Made by a program: the position numbers and the translations under genes
Notes under the pieces: generated by a model
Database searches by the model: none
What the model was told of the DNA's origin: nothing
Seen by the model: the letters and a program-made list of their open reading frames with translations, nothing else
Assembly: GCA_039621445.1 (NCBI GenBank)
Contig: CP154956.1
Location: forward strand, 54,339,113-54,403,112
Direction: 5' to 3'
Length of the DNA stretch: 64,000 nt
From: Euglena gracilis
Taxonomy: Eukaryota > Euglenida > Euglenophyceae > Euglenales
In this document: positions 19,831 to 31,044 of the stretch, one piece after another
How positions within the stretch are numbered: the stretch's first letter is position 1
Layout: every line of letters starts with the position of its first letter

Positions 19831-20324
19831 TACATCAAAAAGCAGGCTGAGATGATGAATGAAAAGAAAGGCTGAAGTGCTGAAGGTTGATGCATTGCAT
19901 TAAAATTAGGGTTTTCCGTCGTCAGATAGACGATGGGCAAATAGGTCGTCAATTAGGACATTTAGGGGCGTCAGTCATTTTGAAAATCAGACCCCCAATT
20001 TTCGTCAAATATTTAGCGGCCAACGGCGTTGAACAGTAGCCAGTCGCTACCAGACAAGCGGGTCGGTGATTCAACAGTTGCAAGTTGCTCAGGGATGGTC
20101 CTCGTTTTCTAACCGATCATTTTAAAACACGTTTTTTTTCCCCGACAAAAACCTGTCCTAAAACAGGGTCACCGAAAAAACCCAGAATCCGAAAAATCCC
20201 GTCCTTGGACACTCCCCTGCCCAGGGTTTCGTCCCCCCCCCGCCCCCGAGAGAAAGGACCGTTTTACATGGACCCCCCAGCTAAAAAAAAAAAGAGGACC
20301 CCCCAGGACAGGACCTTGTGATGC

Positions 20325-20620
20325 AAAACTTGTGCCCAGGTTGGGCCACAAAACTGCCCCAAGATGGGGCTCGAAACTGTGTGTGTCCAAGTTGTGGGTG
20401 CCCAAAATGTGGGTGCCCAAGTTGTGCCAGAAAACTGGACCCAAAAAGTTTTCACCAAAATGTTGCCCAAAATGTTGCCCCAACCTGTGGCACCAAAGTG
20501 CCGCCATGTGGACACAAGATGTAGCCACCTTCTTTGACCAAGATTTGCCAGAAAGCTGGACCCAAACTGTTTCCCCCAACTGTGGCCAAGATGTGGCACC
20601 AAACTAGAGGTGAATGTTGC
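20325..20620. repeat. degenerate ~15-bp CCAAGATGTGGC-type repeat
   Basis: Repeated variants of CCAAGATGTGGCACC / CCCAAAATGTTGCC across 300 bp. In one frame the repeat yields an apparently Cys-rich peptide, but the period and the lack of an independent start or stop context make this a repeat artefact. Confidence 0.6.
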
Positions 20621-20896
20621 AGGAGCTTGGGTTGACAAAAAACCGTTGAAGGAGCTTTTCCCAGGGCAATGCAAAACATCTGAAGCATGAAAGGAGCAAA
20701 CTACTGTGTCGTTCGTTCGTGCAGGACATCACGATGGCCAATCCCAACAAAATGGAGCAGTTTAGCAGGGACATGCTCAGGTCCAGATTAGTAACAAACT
20801 CCTTCCAATAAGCCCATTTCTCAAGCCACCTGTGAACAGGGTCTCAGCAATTTCTGCTTGACAATCAAGCGCCGCAGCTGCTGGCTCCTCCTCATA

Positions 20897-21835
20897 CAGG
20901 TTGCCAACACAAAAAACATACCCCCCCTGACAGCACAAAAAACATACCCCCCCTTTTTTTTCAGTTTTTGTGGCAGCCATAACTTCGGCTGTGCACCATG
21001 TTGAGGTCTCGGACATACTCCATATTGTTGCCTGTGAAATACCCATCCAAAAATGTCTCTGTGCATTTTCCTCGATTCCCCCTCCACCCCGAGTTATGGG
21101 CCCCTCAAAAGTGCTCCGCACACGACAAGCGAAAATTTTTGAAAAACATGGATTTTGGGCCGGGTTGGAATAATAAACAGCTCACCACTCGGGAACCCTA
21201 AGGAGTTGGGCTCTGGAACTTGGTGGGTCGGATTGACCATGAAATAGGCTTCAAAAAATATCTACATCAAAATTTGCCATCTCGACACCCAGAAAAAGTT
21301 ATTTTATGGTTTTTGGGGCCAGCTCCAAAAAATTTTAGCCCTTTTTGCGTGGGAAACACACATTTTTTAGGTTTTCCCACACAAAAAGGGCTAAAATTTT
21401 TTGGAGCTGGCCCCAAAAACCATAAAATAACTTTTTCTGGGTGTCGAGATGGCAAATTTTGATGTAGATATTTTTTGAAGCCTATTTCATGGCCAATCCG
21501 ACCCACCAAGTTCCAGAGCCCAACTCCTTAGGGTTCCCGAGCGGTGAGCTGTTTATTATTCCAACCCGGTCCAAAATCCATGTTTTTCAAAAATTTTCGC
21601 TTGTCGTGTGCGGAGCACTTTTGAGGGGCCCATAACTCGGGGTGGAGGGGGAATCGAGGAAAATGCACAGGGACATTTTTGGATGGGTATTTCACAGGCA
21701 ACAATATGGAGTATGTCCGAGACCTCAACATGGTGCACAGCCGAAGTTATGGCTGCCACAAAAACTGAAAAAAAAGGGGGGGGGGTATGTTTTTTGTGCT
21801 GTCAGGGGGGGTATGTTTTTTGTGTTGGCAACCTG
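20897..21835. mobile_element. 939-bp near-perfect palindrome with TA flanks
   Basis: The left arm starting CAGGTTGCCAACACAAAAAA (20,897) is the near-exact reverse complement of the right arm ending GTTGGCAACCTG (21,835). The arms are about 455-460 bp and meet at a short asymmetric centre near 21,355-21,380. The dinucleotide TA immediately flanks both ends (20,895-20,896 and 21,836-21,837). Arms differ by only a few transitions and a G-run length. A long foldback bounded by TA suggests a Tc1/mariner-type non-autonomous insertion; that class is inference. Mirror-image frames on both strands are not genes. Confidence 0.85.
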
Positions 21836-21837
21836 TA

Positions 21838-22225
21838 ATAGACTTCAGCAGATTCTTGTCAGTGATCTGCAACAGAGAAAAAAGATCATTCCCCCATTGT
21901 TTGGCAAACCTTTGTCATCAGAGAAGAGCTTGATGCCGAGAGAAGTCAGCGTCTTCTGGTATCTTCAGCCTTGTCACTCATCACTCGTATTGTACTGGAT
22001 TGGAAAGCTCCCATTCCAGCCGGGCAGCACGGTCCCACCGACCGGCCACTTCCCAGTGCCATAAGTATAAAGGTGAACCTGAGAAAGTAATGGAAGTAAG
22101 GAATCTCCTTATATCGCGTGGTGGGTAATTCTTACCGCTAATTGTCCTATTTGTGATGACATTTATCCAAAATGCTATTTGACAGACATTTAAGAGTGAC
22201 AATTAGAAACAAGCAAACCCTAAGG
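21838..22225. other. single-copy stretch, no gene recognised
   Basis: Mixed-composition sequence between two inverted-repeat elements; only short frames are present. Confidence 0.3.
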
Positions 22226-22227
22226 GG

Positions 22228-23212
22228 GAGCACGCCGTCGGCCAGCCGTCGGCCAGCCGTCGGCCAGCTGTCGGCCAGCCGTGTGACTCACAGGAAAATG
22301 ACCCGAGCCACAGCCTTGCAATGTAAAAGCAATTTCGCCGTCAATCTCCGTTCAAGGTCATGTTCATCGTTGGTGGAGGCTGCATTTTTGCCCATTTGAT
22401 TAATTTTTGGCCAATTTTTGTTAATTTTGCCAATTTTGGATTTATTTTTTGACGAATTCTGATCATTTCGGCCTGTATTTTGGTCATTCTGCAGTCATTG
22501 TGGGGGATTTTTGTCTACAAATTATTCGAATGAGTGAAAATTGCTCCACGGGTATATTTGCCGCTCATGCCACCCAAAATTGTGTATTTTACACCCGAAA
22601 AATAGAGTTTACACCAAACAAATTCCTAATTTTGATTGGCAACTGCCTAATTTAGGGTGTAAAACACCGAAATTTGAATGGTGGTCCCTATTTTGTGTGC
22701 GCCAAATTCCTAATTTTTGAAAAGGTTCCTATTTTGAGAGACAAATGCCCAATCCAGGAGGCAATATCCAATTTGGGTTGGCAAATGCCTAATTCTGGGT
22801 AAAGGAGTTTGCTCCTCAAAATCAGGAATTGCCCACTAAATCAGGAATTTGCCTCCCAAAATTCGGAACTAGCACACCCAATTAGGCATTTGCCACTCAA
22901 AATTTGGCATTGGCACACCAAATTAGGGATTCCCAATCAAATTTCAGTACTTTTACACCCAAAATTAGGCATTTGCCACTCAAAATTAGGAATATCCACA
23001 TAAAATAGGGAATTTGATGCTCTAGATTAGGAATTGGCTCACTAAATTAGGAATTTGCCTCTCAAAATTCTGAACTGGCACACCAAATTAGGCATTTGCT
23101 ATCCAAAGTTAGCTAAACAAAAGACCCGGCTTCTGTCACGCCGTCGGCCAGCCGTCGGCCAGCCATCGGCCAGCCGTCGGCCAGCCGTCGGCCAGCCGTG
23201 TGCTCCCCCTAA
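22228..23212. mobile_element. ~1-kb segment bounded by AGGGGGAGCAC inverted ends and 11-bp satellites
   Basis: AGGGGGAGCAC at the left and GTGCTCCCCCT at the right form short inverted ends. Each is followed inward by tandem CCGTCGGCCAG units (22,240-22,290 and 23,141-23,200), and the arrays are in the same orientation. The interior (22,590-23,110) is a degenerate array of AAATTAGGAATTTG-type units of about 20-25 bp. No target duplication is evident. Confidence 0.6.
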
Positions 23213-23279
23213 TTAAAATCGAAGGGCGATTCTCGGGTCACGGGGGGGGGGGTCACGGGGGGGGTCACGGGGGGGCAGG

Positions 23280-23650
23280 GTTTGATATAAGGAGGGCGTA
23301 CATGGTACATGGTCCGGACCCCCCACCTGCCAGGGGGGTCCGGACCGACCCTCGGGGGGGGGGGGGGGTGCCCGTGCACACAGGGGGTTCCCGGGACCCC
23401 CCCAAAAAGGGTCAATTTTTTCCTCCGGCGCTTTGCGCCGAAATTTTTTTTGCATTTTTGGCACATTTTTGCCCAAAAAGTGCCCAAAATGGCACTTTTG
23501 GTCGTTTTGGGGGGTCAAAAATTTTCGGCCACCCTGACCGCGCACCTGTTTAGGTGGGGGGGGTGTCCCGCCCACCCCCCCCCCCCCTCCTGGCCCGCAG
23601 GGGGGGTCCGGACCCCCCCCCACCTGTCCTTATATCGAACCCTGCGGGGG
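23280..23650. repeat. dispersed repeat H (GCGC-hairpin/T-run), copy 1
   Basis: Contains TCCGGCGCTTTGCGCCGAAATTTTTT, then CCCAAAAAGTGCCCAAAATG, GACCGCGCACCTGTTTAGGT, and a closing CTTATAT(C)GAACCCTG. Relatives are at 24,480-24,600, 44,590-44,830, 57,230-57,545 and, more diverged, 14,500, 38,340, 43,570 and 63,640. The small GCGC hairpin before a T-run is the most constant part. Confidence 0.6.
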
Positions 23651-23739
23651 GGTCACGGGGGTGGCACCCCCTAAAGAAATACAAAAAACATGTTTTTTTA
23701 AAAAAAGAACGCAGGGGGTATGTTTTTTTGAAGAAGAAA

Positions 23740-24050
23740 AAATTGACCTTTTTCCTTGCGACATGGCCATTTTTTTTGAGGAAAAACTTCTAAGGTTTTT
23801 TTTGGTCATCAAAAAGTGATGTTTTTTTTTAGTTTTTCCAGACCCTTCATCTTAAAATGCTTTGATGGCACATGTGAAAGCCAGCAGCACCTTTTACGGA
23901 CTACGAAGCTGCAGAGATGAAAAACACCTTTTTTCTTAAAAAAACATTTCAAAAAAAATTCCCCCAAACCCTCCATGACGTTTTTTTTTGTTGTTTTTAA
24001 AAAACATGTTTTTTTGTTTCAAAAAAAAACAAGCCGTCAACCTTGGGGGG
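23740..24050 (+). repeat. R2 copy 3 followed by R1 3' end
   Basis: CCTTTTTCCTTGCGACATGG, TCATCAAAAAGTGATG and CTACGAAGCTGCAGAGATG, followed by CCCTCCATGACG and GTCAACCTTGG. This is the same neighbour order as at 1,900-2,150. Confidence 0.6.
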
Positions 24051-25150
24051 AAAGTCTTTTTTTGTAATACCATCATGCGTGCAGCCCCAGAAGATTTTTA
24101 CGGAACCTGCCAAAGTGGGGGTGGGGGTCGGGTCCAGACCACCCTCCCAACATCTGGGGGGTGGAGTGGTCCGAACCAGGGGTTTTCTTGAGGACCCGGG
24201 GGGGGGGGTCTACAGGTCGGCTCCCCCATTGAGGGGGGGGGTCCAGCGCACCTTTTTTTCCAGCCAGCACCTTTTCCCCGGGGGGGGGGGGGGGCAGCAA
24301 ACTGGGCAGCAAACTGGGCCAGAAGCGAAGTTAGCGCCGGCCATAAACAGACAAGAAGCCTTAGTACAACTAAGGGGGGGGGGCAGCTGGGGGACCTGCT
24401 GGGCCTGCAGGTGCCCCAAAAAATGCTCAAAAAAAGCCCACATCCAGCTGGGTTGGCATTTTTTTCAGCCTAAATTTGGAGCCCAAAAACCATCAAAAAA
24501 TGCCACTTTTGGGCATTTTTTGACCCCTTTTTTCAAAAACGTTCGGCGCTTCGCACCAATTTTTTTCGGTCCAGGATTTTCCGGGCTGGCCCGAACTTTA
24601 TTTCAGCAGACCCCCCAGGGTGGGGGTCTGCAGCCTGGCTGGGAGGTGCTGACTGGAAAAAAAAGTGCTAGCTTGCTGGACCCTCTCTCGGGGGAGGGTC
24701 CCCTCCAGCTTAAGAAAGCCCTTGGAGGTTCAGCACGTCTGACGAGGGCCCTCGGCCACCAGGGGGGGTCCCCATTTTGCCGTGCCGAGGGGGTCAGTCC
24801 CCCGGGGGGGGGGGTCCACCGTGGCGGGCAGTTGGAATTTCCCGAAGGAAAATTCATTGGTATGGTTCGACATGCCGCAAATAGGGGGGTGGGTCACGTT
24901 AAACCATCAAAAATTTGCCTTTTCATGGTGAAAAAATGAAAAGAAATGCCAAGATTTGAGGTGAAAAAAATTTCGACCCAAACAATTACGCTTTTTTTGC
25001 CGTGTGAATGTGACCCAAAATATGACCCATTGGCGAAAGGGGAAATTGCACAATTAGGAAAGAATTTCATGGCAAAAAGGGGGGAGGGGAAACATGAAGT
25101 TTTTGTTGAAGAACCCCCCCCCAAAAAAGCAGAAACGAATTGTCCTCACC
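24050..25150. other. no gene recognised; G/C-run rich with an R-H mosaic
   Basis: A 298-codon plus-strand frame runs here, but its peptide is dominated by Gly/Pro runs from G/C homopolymers and it crosses a repeat H segment (24,480-24,600). I do not accept it as a gene. Confidence 0.4.
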
Positions 25151-25159
25151 CCACTATTT

Positions 25160-25460
25160 GGACAACCAAACCCCCTTTTGGCACCCAACGTCCAACGCAC
25201 ACCCAAAAATGGCCAAAACTCTTGTCCCCCCAAAAAGTGCCAAAAAAAAAAGGGCATTTCCACACCCAAAACGGAATTTTGTCAAAAATGGCCCAAAATG
25301 CAATCCCAAAAAATGGGATGGTCAAGAAAATCCTAACAAAATTCCCTTCCAAGAAATGACCAATTTCCGACATAAAAATCACCCAAAAATGACCACATTC
25401 GGACCAAAAATGGTATTTTTTTTTGTTCAAAATGGCCCAAAAATGGCCACTATTCGGAAA
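25160..25460 (+). repeat. dispersed repeat G, copy 3
   Basis: Same blocks as 15,265-15,600: GACAACCAAACCCCCTTTTG, CACCCAAAAATGGCCAAAAC, GGTCAAGAAAATCCTAACAA and CATAAAAATCACCCAAAAAT. Confidence 0.65.
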
Positions 25461-25854
25461 AGTGGTCGAAAACCAGGGGGTCCGAGCATTATTGAAGAAA
25501 TTTTTTCATGGGTCTACATCCTCCCATTGCTTAACACCTGTCCCTCCCCACCCCCGGGGAGGGGTGACTGACTGGTTTTTTCAGGGTGGAAAGCGACCAC
25601 CCCTCCCCCCCCAGGGGTCGCTAAGCAATGGTGTGGTGTGCATGTCTTACCTTTCCAAGCCATGTCAAATTTGCTGCAAAATGTTAGTCTTGTGGATACA
25701 TTGGATCATTACACGTAAACTCACCCAACCATCATTTAACCATGGGTGAAGGAGCCAAAGCACTTGCCGTCCGTCCCAATTGACAGGCCTACTATTCGGA
25801 ACGTTGTTCGAAAACCGAGGGGGGGGCTTCTATTTGGGGGGGGGCTTCTATTCA

Positions 25855-26890
25855 GGGGGGGGTCGCTGAGCTCTTATCTCTTTAGAGTAAGAGCGAAGCT
25901 TACCACCAGGGAAAAGTGGGGGGTCGGACCCGCTCCCCCTCCCCCGGCCCCCCCCCCCTCTGGGTAGACCGTGAAAACCGCGGATTATCACCATGACCCC
26001 GGCCCGGTTCCCGGAATTTTTTTTTCCAGATGCGAGCAACTGGATTTCTAGTTTCCGAATCACCTGGGTTTGACCCCCAACTCCCCGCCAGGCCCGAGTT
26101 ATTCACGCGCGAAGGGGTCCAAACTGGGTAGGATTTACCCGCCCCCCCCCCTGGATAAGCCCCCCCCCCCTTTGGACTTTGCAATTTCGGCCAAAATTCG
26201 TCAATTTTCAAAATATCTCCAAAATGAAGCAAAATCAAAGGAAATGTCCGGAGACCTAATTTGAAGCCCTTGGAACGCCCCATCTACCGGTATTTTGATT
26301 TCCCCGCAAGTCCCCGCCTAGCCCGAGATACGGCCGTTTTCGACGCGGATGGCCGTTTTGTACACTTTTCCCTCTATTCGACTTAGCCGTTTTCGGGGGG
26401 TTGGGGGTCAAAAAATCGATGTTTTCAAAATTTCTCGAAAATGATTCAAAATCAAAGGAAATGTCCAGAGACCTAAATTGAAGCCCTTGGAACGCTCTAT
26501 CTATTGTGATTTTGGTTTCATCGCAGCTCACCGCCTAGACCGAGATACGGCCGTTTTTCGGCCATTTCAGCCCATTTTGTACACTTTTTCCACGGTTTGA
26601 CTTAGCCATTTTCGGCCAAAAAAGTCGAAAAAAATCGAATTTTTTTTTTGCCCAAAACGATGTTTTTTGGCCTCCCGGACCCGGAAAAACTGTTTTCGAG
26701 CCGAAAATGAGCGTTTTTCGACCCGCCAGCACCCCGTTCTGGGCCGCCGACCCATTGACTTTGGTTCAAAACCGGGTCGAAAAAGTCGAAAAAAATCGAA
26801 AATTTTTTTTTGCCCGAAACGATGTTTTTTGGCCTCCCGGACCCGGAAAAGGGGTTTTCGAGCCAAAAATGGGCGTTTTTCGGCCATCAT
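25855..26890 (+). repeat. structured dispersed repeat F4, copy c
   Basis: Hairpin CTCTTATCTC-TTTA-GAGTAAGAG, GATTATCACCATGACCCCGG, CAGATGCGAGCAACTGG and the tandem 3' part ending in CCCGGACCCGGAAAA/ATTTTTTTTTGCCCGAAACG. It runs directly into the ATGATGGCCATC satellite. Confidence 0.8.
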
Positions 26891-27310
26891 GGACATCATG
26901 CCCGTGATGGCCATGATGCGCATCATGACCGGGGATGCCAATCATGGGTCATAATGTGCATCATGACCCATAATGACCATCATGGGCATTGATGGCCATC
27001 ATGACCAATGATGCCCATCATGACCAATGATGGCCATCATGACCAATGATGGCCATCGTGACCCATGATGCCCATCATGACCCATAATGGCCATCATGAC
27101 CAATGATGGCCATCACGACCAATGATGGCCATCATGACCAATGATGGCCATCATGACCAATGATGGCCATCATGACCCCGGATGGCCATCATGACCAATG
27201 ATGATGGCCATCATGACCAATGATGGCCATCATGACCAATGATGGCCATCATGGCCAATTTTGCCCATCATGACCAATGAGGACCATCATGACCAATGAT
27301 GGCCATCATG

Positions 27311-28524
27311 CAGGGGGGGGGGAAATGCAACTTGCATAATTTGCATTTTTTTGCATAATCGGGTTTTTCCGAAATTTGCATTTTTTTGCATTTTTTGCAT
27401 TTTTTTGCATAAAATATTTTGACCCGGAAAAATTTTTTTGTAGTTGGTCGCCATATGTTTGCATTTTTTTGCATTTTCTTTGCATTTTTTGCATTTTTTT
27501 TTGCATTTTTTGCATAAAATATTTTGTCCTGGAAAACTTTTTTGCAGTTGGTCGCCAATGTCACCCCCCCACTCCCCCCCCACACCCCCCCCCACACCCC
27601 CCCACACCCCCCACCCCCCCACACACCCCCCACCCCCCCCCTCACTTCACCAGTGTGGGTTCGGCACCGGGTGTATTTTGGACCCATTTTGGGACCTATG
27701 TTGGCAAATTGGAGGTCCCTCCAAAACCCGCCCAAGACCACATTTTTTTCCTCACCGTCCAAATTGCACAATTTTCTCAAAGGTTTGAATGTCGGAGGTT
27801 TTTGAAGCAAAAAAATGGTTGAAATACCAAAAATTTGCCAAGAGAAAAAATGTCAATAAAATTTGAGTGTGCCAAAATTTGGGGCAGTTTTTTTTGACTT
27901 TGCAGTTTTATCACCACTCCTGAAAACAACTTAAACCTGAGAATTTTGGAATTTTTTTCATCAAAATGTATGTTTTTTTCCGTGAAAAATTGGAGCCCAG
28001 ATAGACATTATCCAGGCCCACAGCCACCGATGAGGGGTCCGGTGGCCTACGGCCACCGCGGCGGGGGGGGGAGGGGGGGGCTGCGCCCCCCCCCCCCCTC
28101 CCACACCCCCCCCCACACCCCCCCATACCCCCCACACCCCCCCCCCTCCCCACACCCCCCCCACACCCCCCCCCCACCCCCCCACACTTGTCTAGTGTAG
28201 GAGCCAGTTTTTGCAATATATGTCCAGGAGGTCTTCTTTGTGAATCATTGACAGGTATACACCGGCATTGTCACATGCCTATGGATTATAGGCAGCAACT
28301 CTGTTACATTCCAGCCTTTTCTCAGGGTTTTCTCAGGGTTTTCTTTGCAAGTTGCATTTTTTTTCATTTTTTGCATTTTTTTTTTTTGCAGGGGAAAGGC
28401 CAAAGAAAAAAAAAAGGGAGGCGTAGAAAAGACTTTGAGGTATAAGTGTGTTAAGGCACTTTTTTTGCATTTTTTTTACTTGCATAATTTGAAGGGCCAA
28501 GTTGCATTTCCCCCCCCCCCCCTG
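27311..28524. mobile_element. 1.21-kb CAGGGG-terminal element inside the satellite
   Basis: The left end CAGGGGGGGGGAAATGCAAC and the right end GCATTTCCCCCCCCCCCTG are inverted. CATCATG flanks both sides (27,304-27,310 and 28,525-28,531), although this word is common in the host satellite. Just inside are TTTTTTGCAT tandem units on both sides. The core (27,640-27,960 and 28,190-28,330) is single-copy-like, with CA/C-rich tracts between. Frames in it are short or low-complexity. Confidence 0.75.
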
Positions 28525-29154
28525 CATCATGACCCATGATGCCCATCATAACCCATGATGCCCATCATGACCCATGATGCTCATCGTGACCCATGATGGC
28601 CATCACGACCCATGATGCCCATCATGACCCATGATGGCCATCATGACCAAAGATGGCCATCATGACCAATGGTGGCCATCATGACCAATGATGGCCACCA
28701 TGACCAATGATGGCCATCATGACCAATGATGATGGCCATCATGACCAATGATGGCCACCATGACCAATGATGGCCATCATGACCAGTGATGACCATCATG
28801 ACCAATGAGGACCATGATGGCCATCATGACCCACGATGCCCATCATGACCAATGATGTCCATCATGACCAATGATGGCCATCATGGCCCAAGATGGCCAT
28901 CATGGGCCATGATGGCCATCATTGGCCCGGGCCGGGCCGGGCCGCCAGCCGGTCCGGGGCGGGCCGCCGGGCCGCCGGCCGGTCCGGGCCGGGCCGCCGG
29001 GCCGCCAGCCGGTCCGGGCCGTGCCGCCGGGCCGCCGGCCGGTCCGGGCCGGGCCGCCGGGACCAATGACCAATGATGGCCATCGTGACCCATGATGCCC
29101 ATCATGACCCATGGCCATCACGACCAATGATGGGCATCATGACCCATGATGGGC

Positions 29155-29386
29155 GGTACTTGTCTGTTATCGCACGACATACCCCCCCTTTTGGTTATCG
29201 CACGACACCTTATTTTTAGTCCTATGGGGTTATTTAAGGAGTAGGGTTATGTGCGCACAGGCCATTTAGCGCAACATGGCCTGTGCGCACCTAACCCTAC
29301 TCCTTCAATAACCCCGTATTAACCCAAAAAAAGGGCGTCGTGCGATAACCAAAAGGGGGTGTGTCGTGCGATAACAGACAAGTACC
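29155..29386. mobile_element. 232-bp palindromic hAT-like MITE, copy 1
   Basis: Terminal inverted repeat GGTACTTGTCTGTTATCGCA continues through CGACA perfectly for 25 bp. The whole element folds around GTGCGCACAGGCCAT/ATGGCCTGTGCGCAC. The 8-bp flanks TGATGGGC are identical (29,147-29,154 and 29,387-29,394). Copy 2 at 34,309-34,609 independently shows an 8-bp duplication. An 8-bp duplication is characteristic of hAT-type elements. Confidence 0.85.
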
Positions 29387-30142
29387 TGATGGGCATCATG
29401 ACCCATGATGCCCATCATGAACCCATGATGGCCATCATGACCAATGATGACCATCATGACCAATGATGGCCATCATGACCCCGGATGGCCATCATGACCA
29501 ATGATGGCCATCATGACCAATGATGGCCATCATGACCAATGATGGCCATCATGACCAATTTTGCCCATCATGACCAATGAGGACCATCATGACCAATGAT
29601 GGCCAACATGACCAATGATGCTCATCGTGACCCATGATGGCCATCACGACCAATGATGGGCATCATGACCCATGATGCCCATCATGACCCATGATGGCCA
29701 TCATGACCAATGATGGCCATCATGACCAATGGTGGCCATCGTGACCAATGATGGCCATCATGACCCCGGATGGCCATCATGACCAATGATGACCATCATG
29801 ACCAATGAGGACCATGATGGCCATCATGACCCACGATGCCCATCATGACCAATGATGTCCATCATGACCAATGATGGCCATCATGGCCCAAGATGGCCAT
29901 CATGGGCCATGATGGCCATCATTGGTCCGGGCCGGGCCGGGCCGCCGGGCCGCCGGCCAGTCCGGGCCGGGCCAGGCCGGGCCGCCGGCCGGTCCGGGCC
30001 GGGCCGGCCGGGCCGCCGGCCGGTCCGGGCCGGGCCGCCGGGCCGCCGGCCGGTCCGGGCCGCCAGCCGGTCCGGGCCGGCCGCCGGGCCGCCGGCCGGT
30101 CCGGGCCGGGCCGGGCCGGGCCGGACTGTCGGTGGTGGGGGC

Positions 30143-30181
30143 GCGCTTACCAAGAGCTCAGCACTATTCAAAACCTGGTTA
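30143..30181 (+). repeat. dispersed repeat C, truncated copy 3
   Basis: AAGAGCTCAGCACTATTCAA followed by AACCTGGTTA, matching the 3' end of repeat C. It lies at the junction between the GC satellite and the gene X pseudogene. Confidence 0.7.
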
Positions 30182-30184
30182 ACA

Positions 30185-30960
30185 GCGGATGGCCAAAAGG
30201 GCGGATGCCCTTTTTGTCTTCCACCCCACCGGTGGTGAAAATGAAGACCTGGACCCCAAGAACCATGCCACGCTAAAGTGTTTTTTTTTGTGCGTTGGTG
30301 TTTGCAACTGACATGGCATTGTTTTTGGCTCTTTGGAATAAGTTTTTGTGGGCTGGGCCAGATGGTGCATTGATGTTCGCGAACTTTTCAAAGCGCAGCC
30401 GGAAGCCGATGTCTGAATCATGCTTCTTTTTACCAACCCAGGGGTAGTGCTAAAGCACACCCCCCAGTGCCGAAGGCACCGAGGCCCGAAAACAACCATT
30501 TTCAAGGGAAATTTGCCTGGGTCGGCAGGCACGGGGGTCCAAAACCGACAGCTACCCCCTGGCGGTGTGCCTGCTATGGGCGTGCACCCCATGGCACAAG
30601 GCACCCTCATCCCAGACCCAGTTCCCGCAGCTGACCAATCAAATCTTGTTTGCTGTGCCCTCCGTGTTTCCTCCTGTGACCCCCTCCGTTCCATTGTGTG
30701 CGCGTTGTGGCTTGAGTGCCTTTGGTGAGACGGATGCCGCTGCAGCCAAAAGTCCACCCCAAACCCCTGACCTCCTTGGGGGGGGTCGAAAGCGCCCCAC
30801 CTCCCCTGCCTGCCCATCCGGGAGGGGGGGGGTGCGCATTTCCTTAAAAAAGAAGCCTGGCCTGGGTCAAGGCACGGCAGGAGAAGGCTGGAAACGATGG
30901 ACGCCTTCGATCCATGCCAGTGTCCATTTTTTGGACGTGTCTATTTTGTTTGGTGTGCGG
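30185..30960 (+). pseudogene. disrupted copy of gene X
   Basis: 30,190-30,412 aligns with 34,925-35,146 (CCACCGGTGGTGAAAATGAA, CCAGATGGTGCATTGATG, CGCGAACTTTTCAAA) and 30,851-30,940 aligns with 35,147-35,216 (CCTGGGTCAAG, CCTTCGATCCATGCCAGTGT). A ~438-bp segment is inserted between the two halves at a point where the 34.9-kb copy is continuous. In the gene X frame there is an in-frame TGA at about 30,310, so this copy is not translatable. Confidence 0.75.
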
Positions 30961-31044
30961 CTAGGTTTATCATTTTTTGTCGCTTAAATGAGCATTTTTA
31001 GACAATTTACAGTGTTGTCTACTGTATTATTATACAGTATTATA

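Larger units (their letters stand above)
26880..30125. repeat. composite satellite block (CCATCATGACCAATGATGG and GC-rich arrays)
   Basis: An ~18-bp unit, ATCATGACCAATGATGGCC, is itself near-palindromic and fills 26,880-27,310, 28,525-28,920, 29,060-29,154 and 29,387-29,925. GC-rich arrays of GGTCCGGGCCGGGCCGCCGG-type units follow at 28,925-29,060 and 29,925-30,125. The block containing ACCAATGAGGACCATGATGG and the start of the GC array is present twice exactly 1,000 bp apart (28,801 and 29,801). Two mobile elements interrupt the array. Confidence 0.85.

Noticed and set aside
20318-20607. Cys-rich (CPSCGCPKCGCPSC) peptide
   Set aside because: It arises from a degenerate ~15-bp repeat; the pattern follows the DNA period and neighbouring frames are equally repetitive.
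21220-21509. Pair of near-identical 80-residue ORFs on opposite strands
   Set aside because: They are mirror images generated by the 939-bp palindrome, not genes.
22590-23110. Possible CRISPR-like array of AATTAGGAATTTG repeats
   Set aside because: Units are degenerate, of irregular spacing and without unique spacers, and the DNA is eukaryotic.
24043-24939. 298-codon plus-strand open frame
   Set aside because: The peptide is dominated by Gly/Pro/Arg from G- and C-runs and crosses dispersed repeat H; there are no domains and no splice context.
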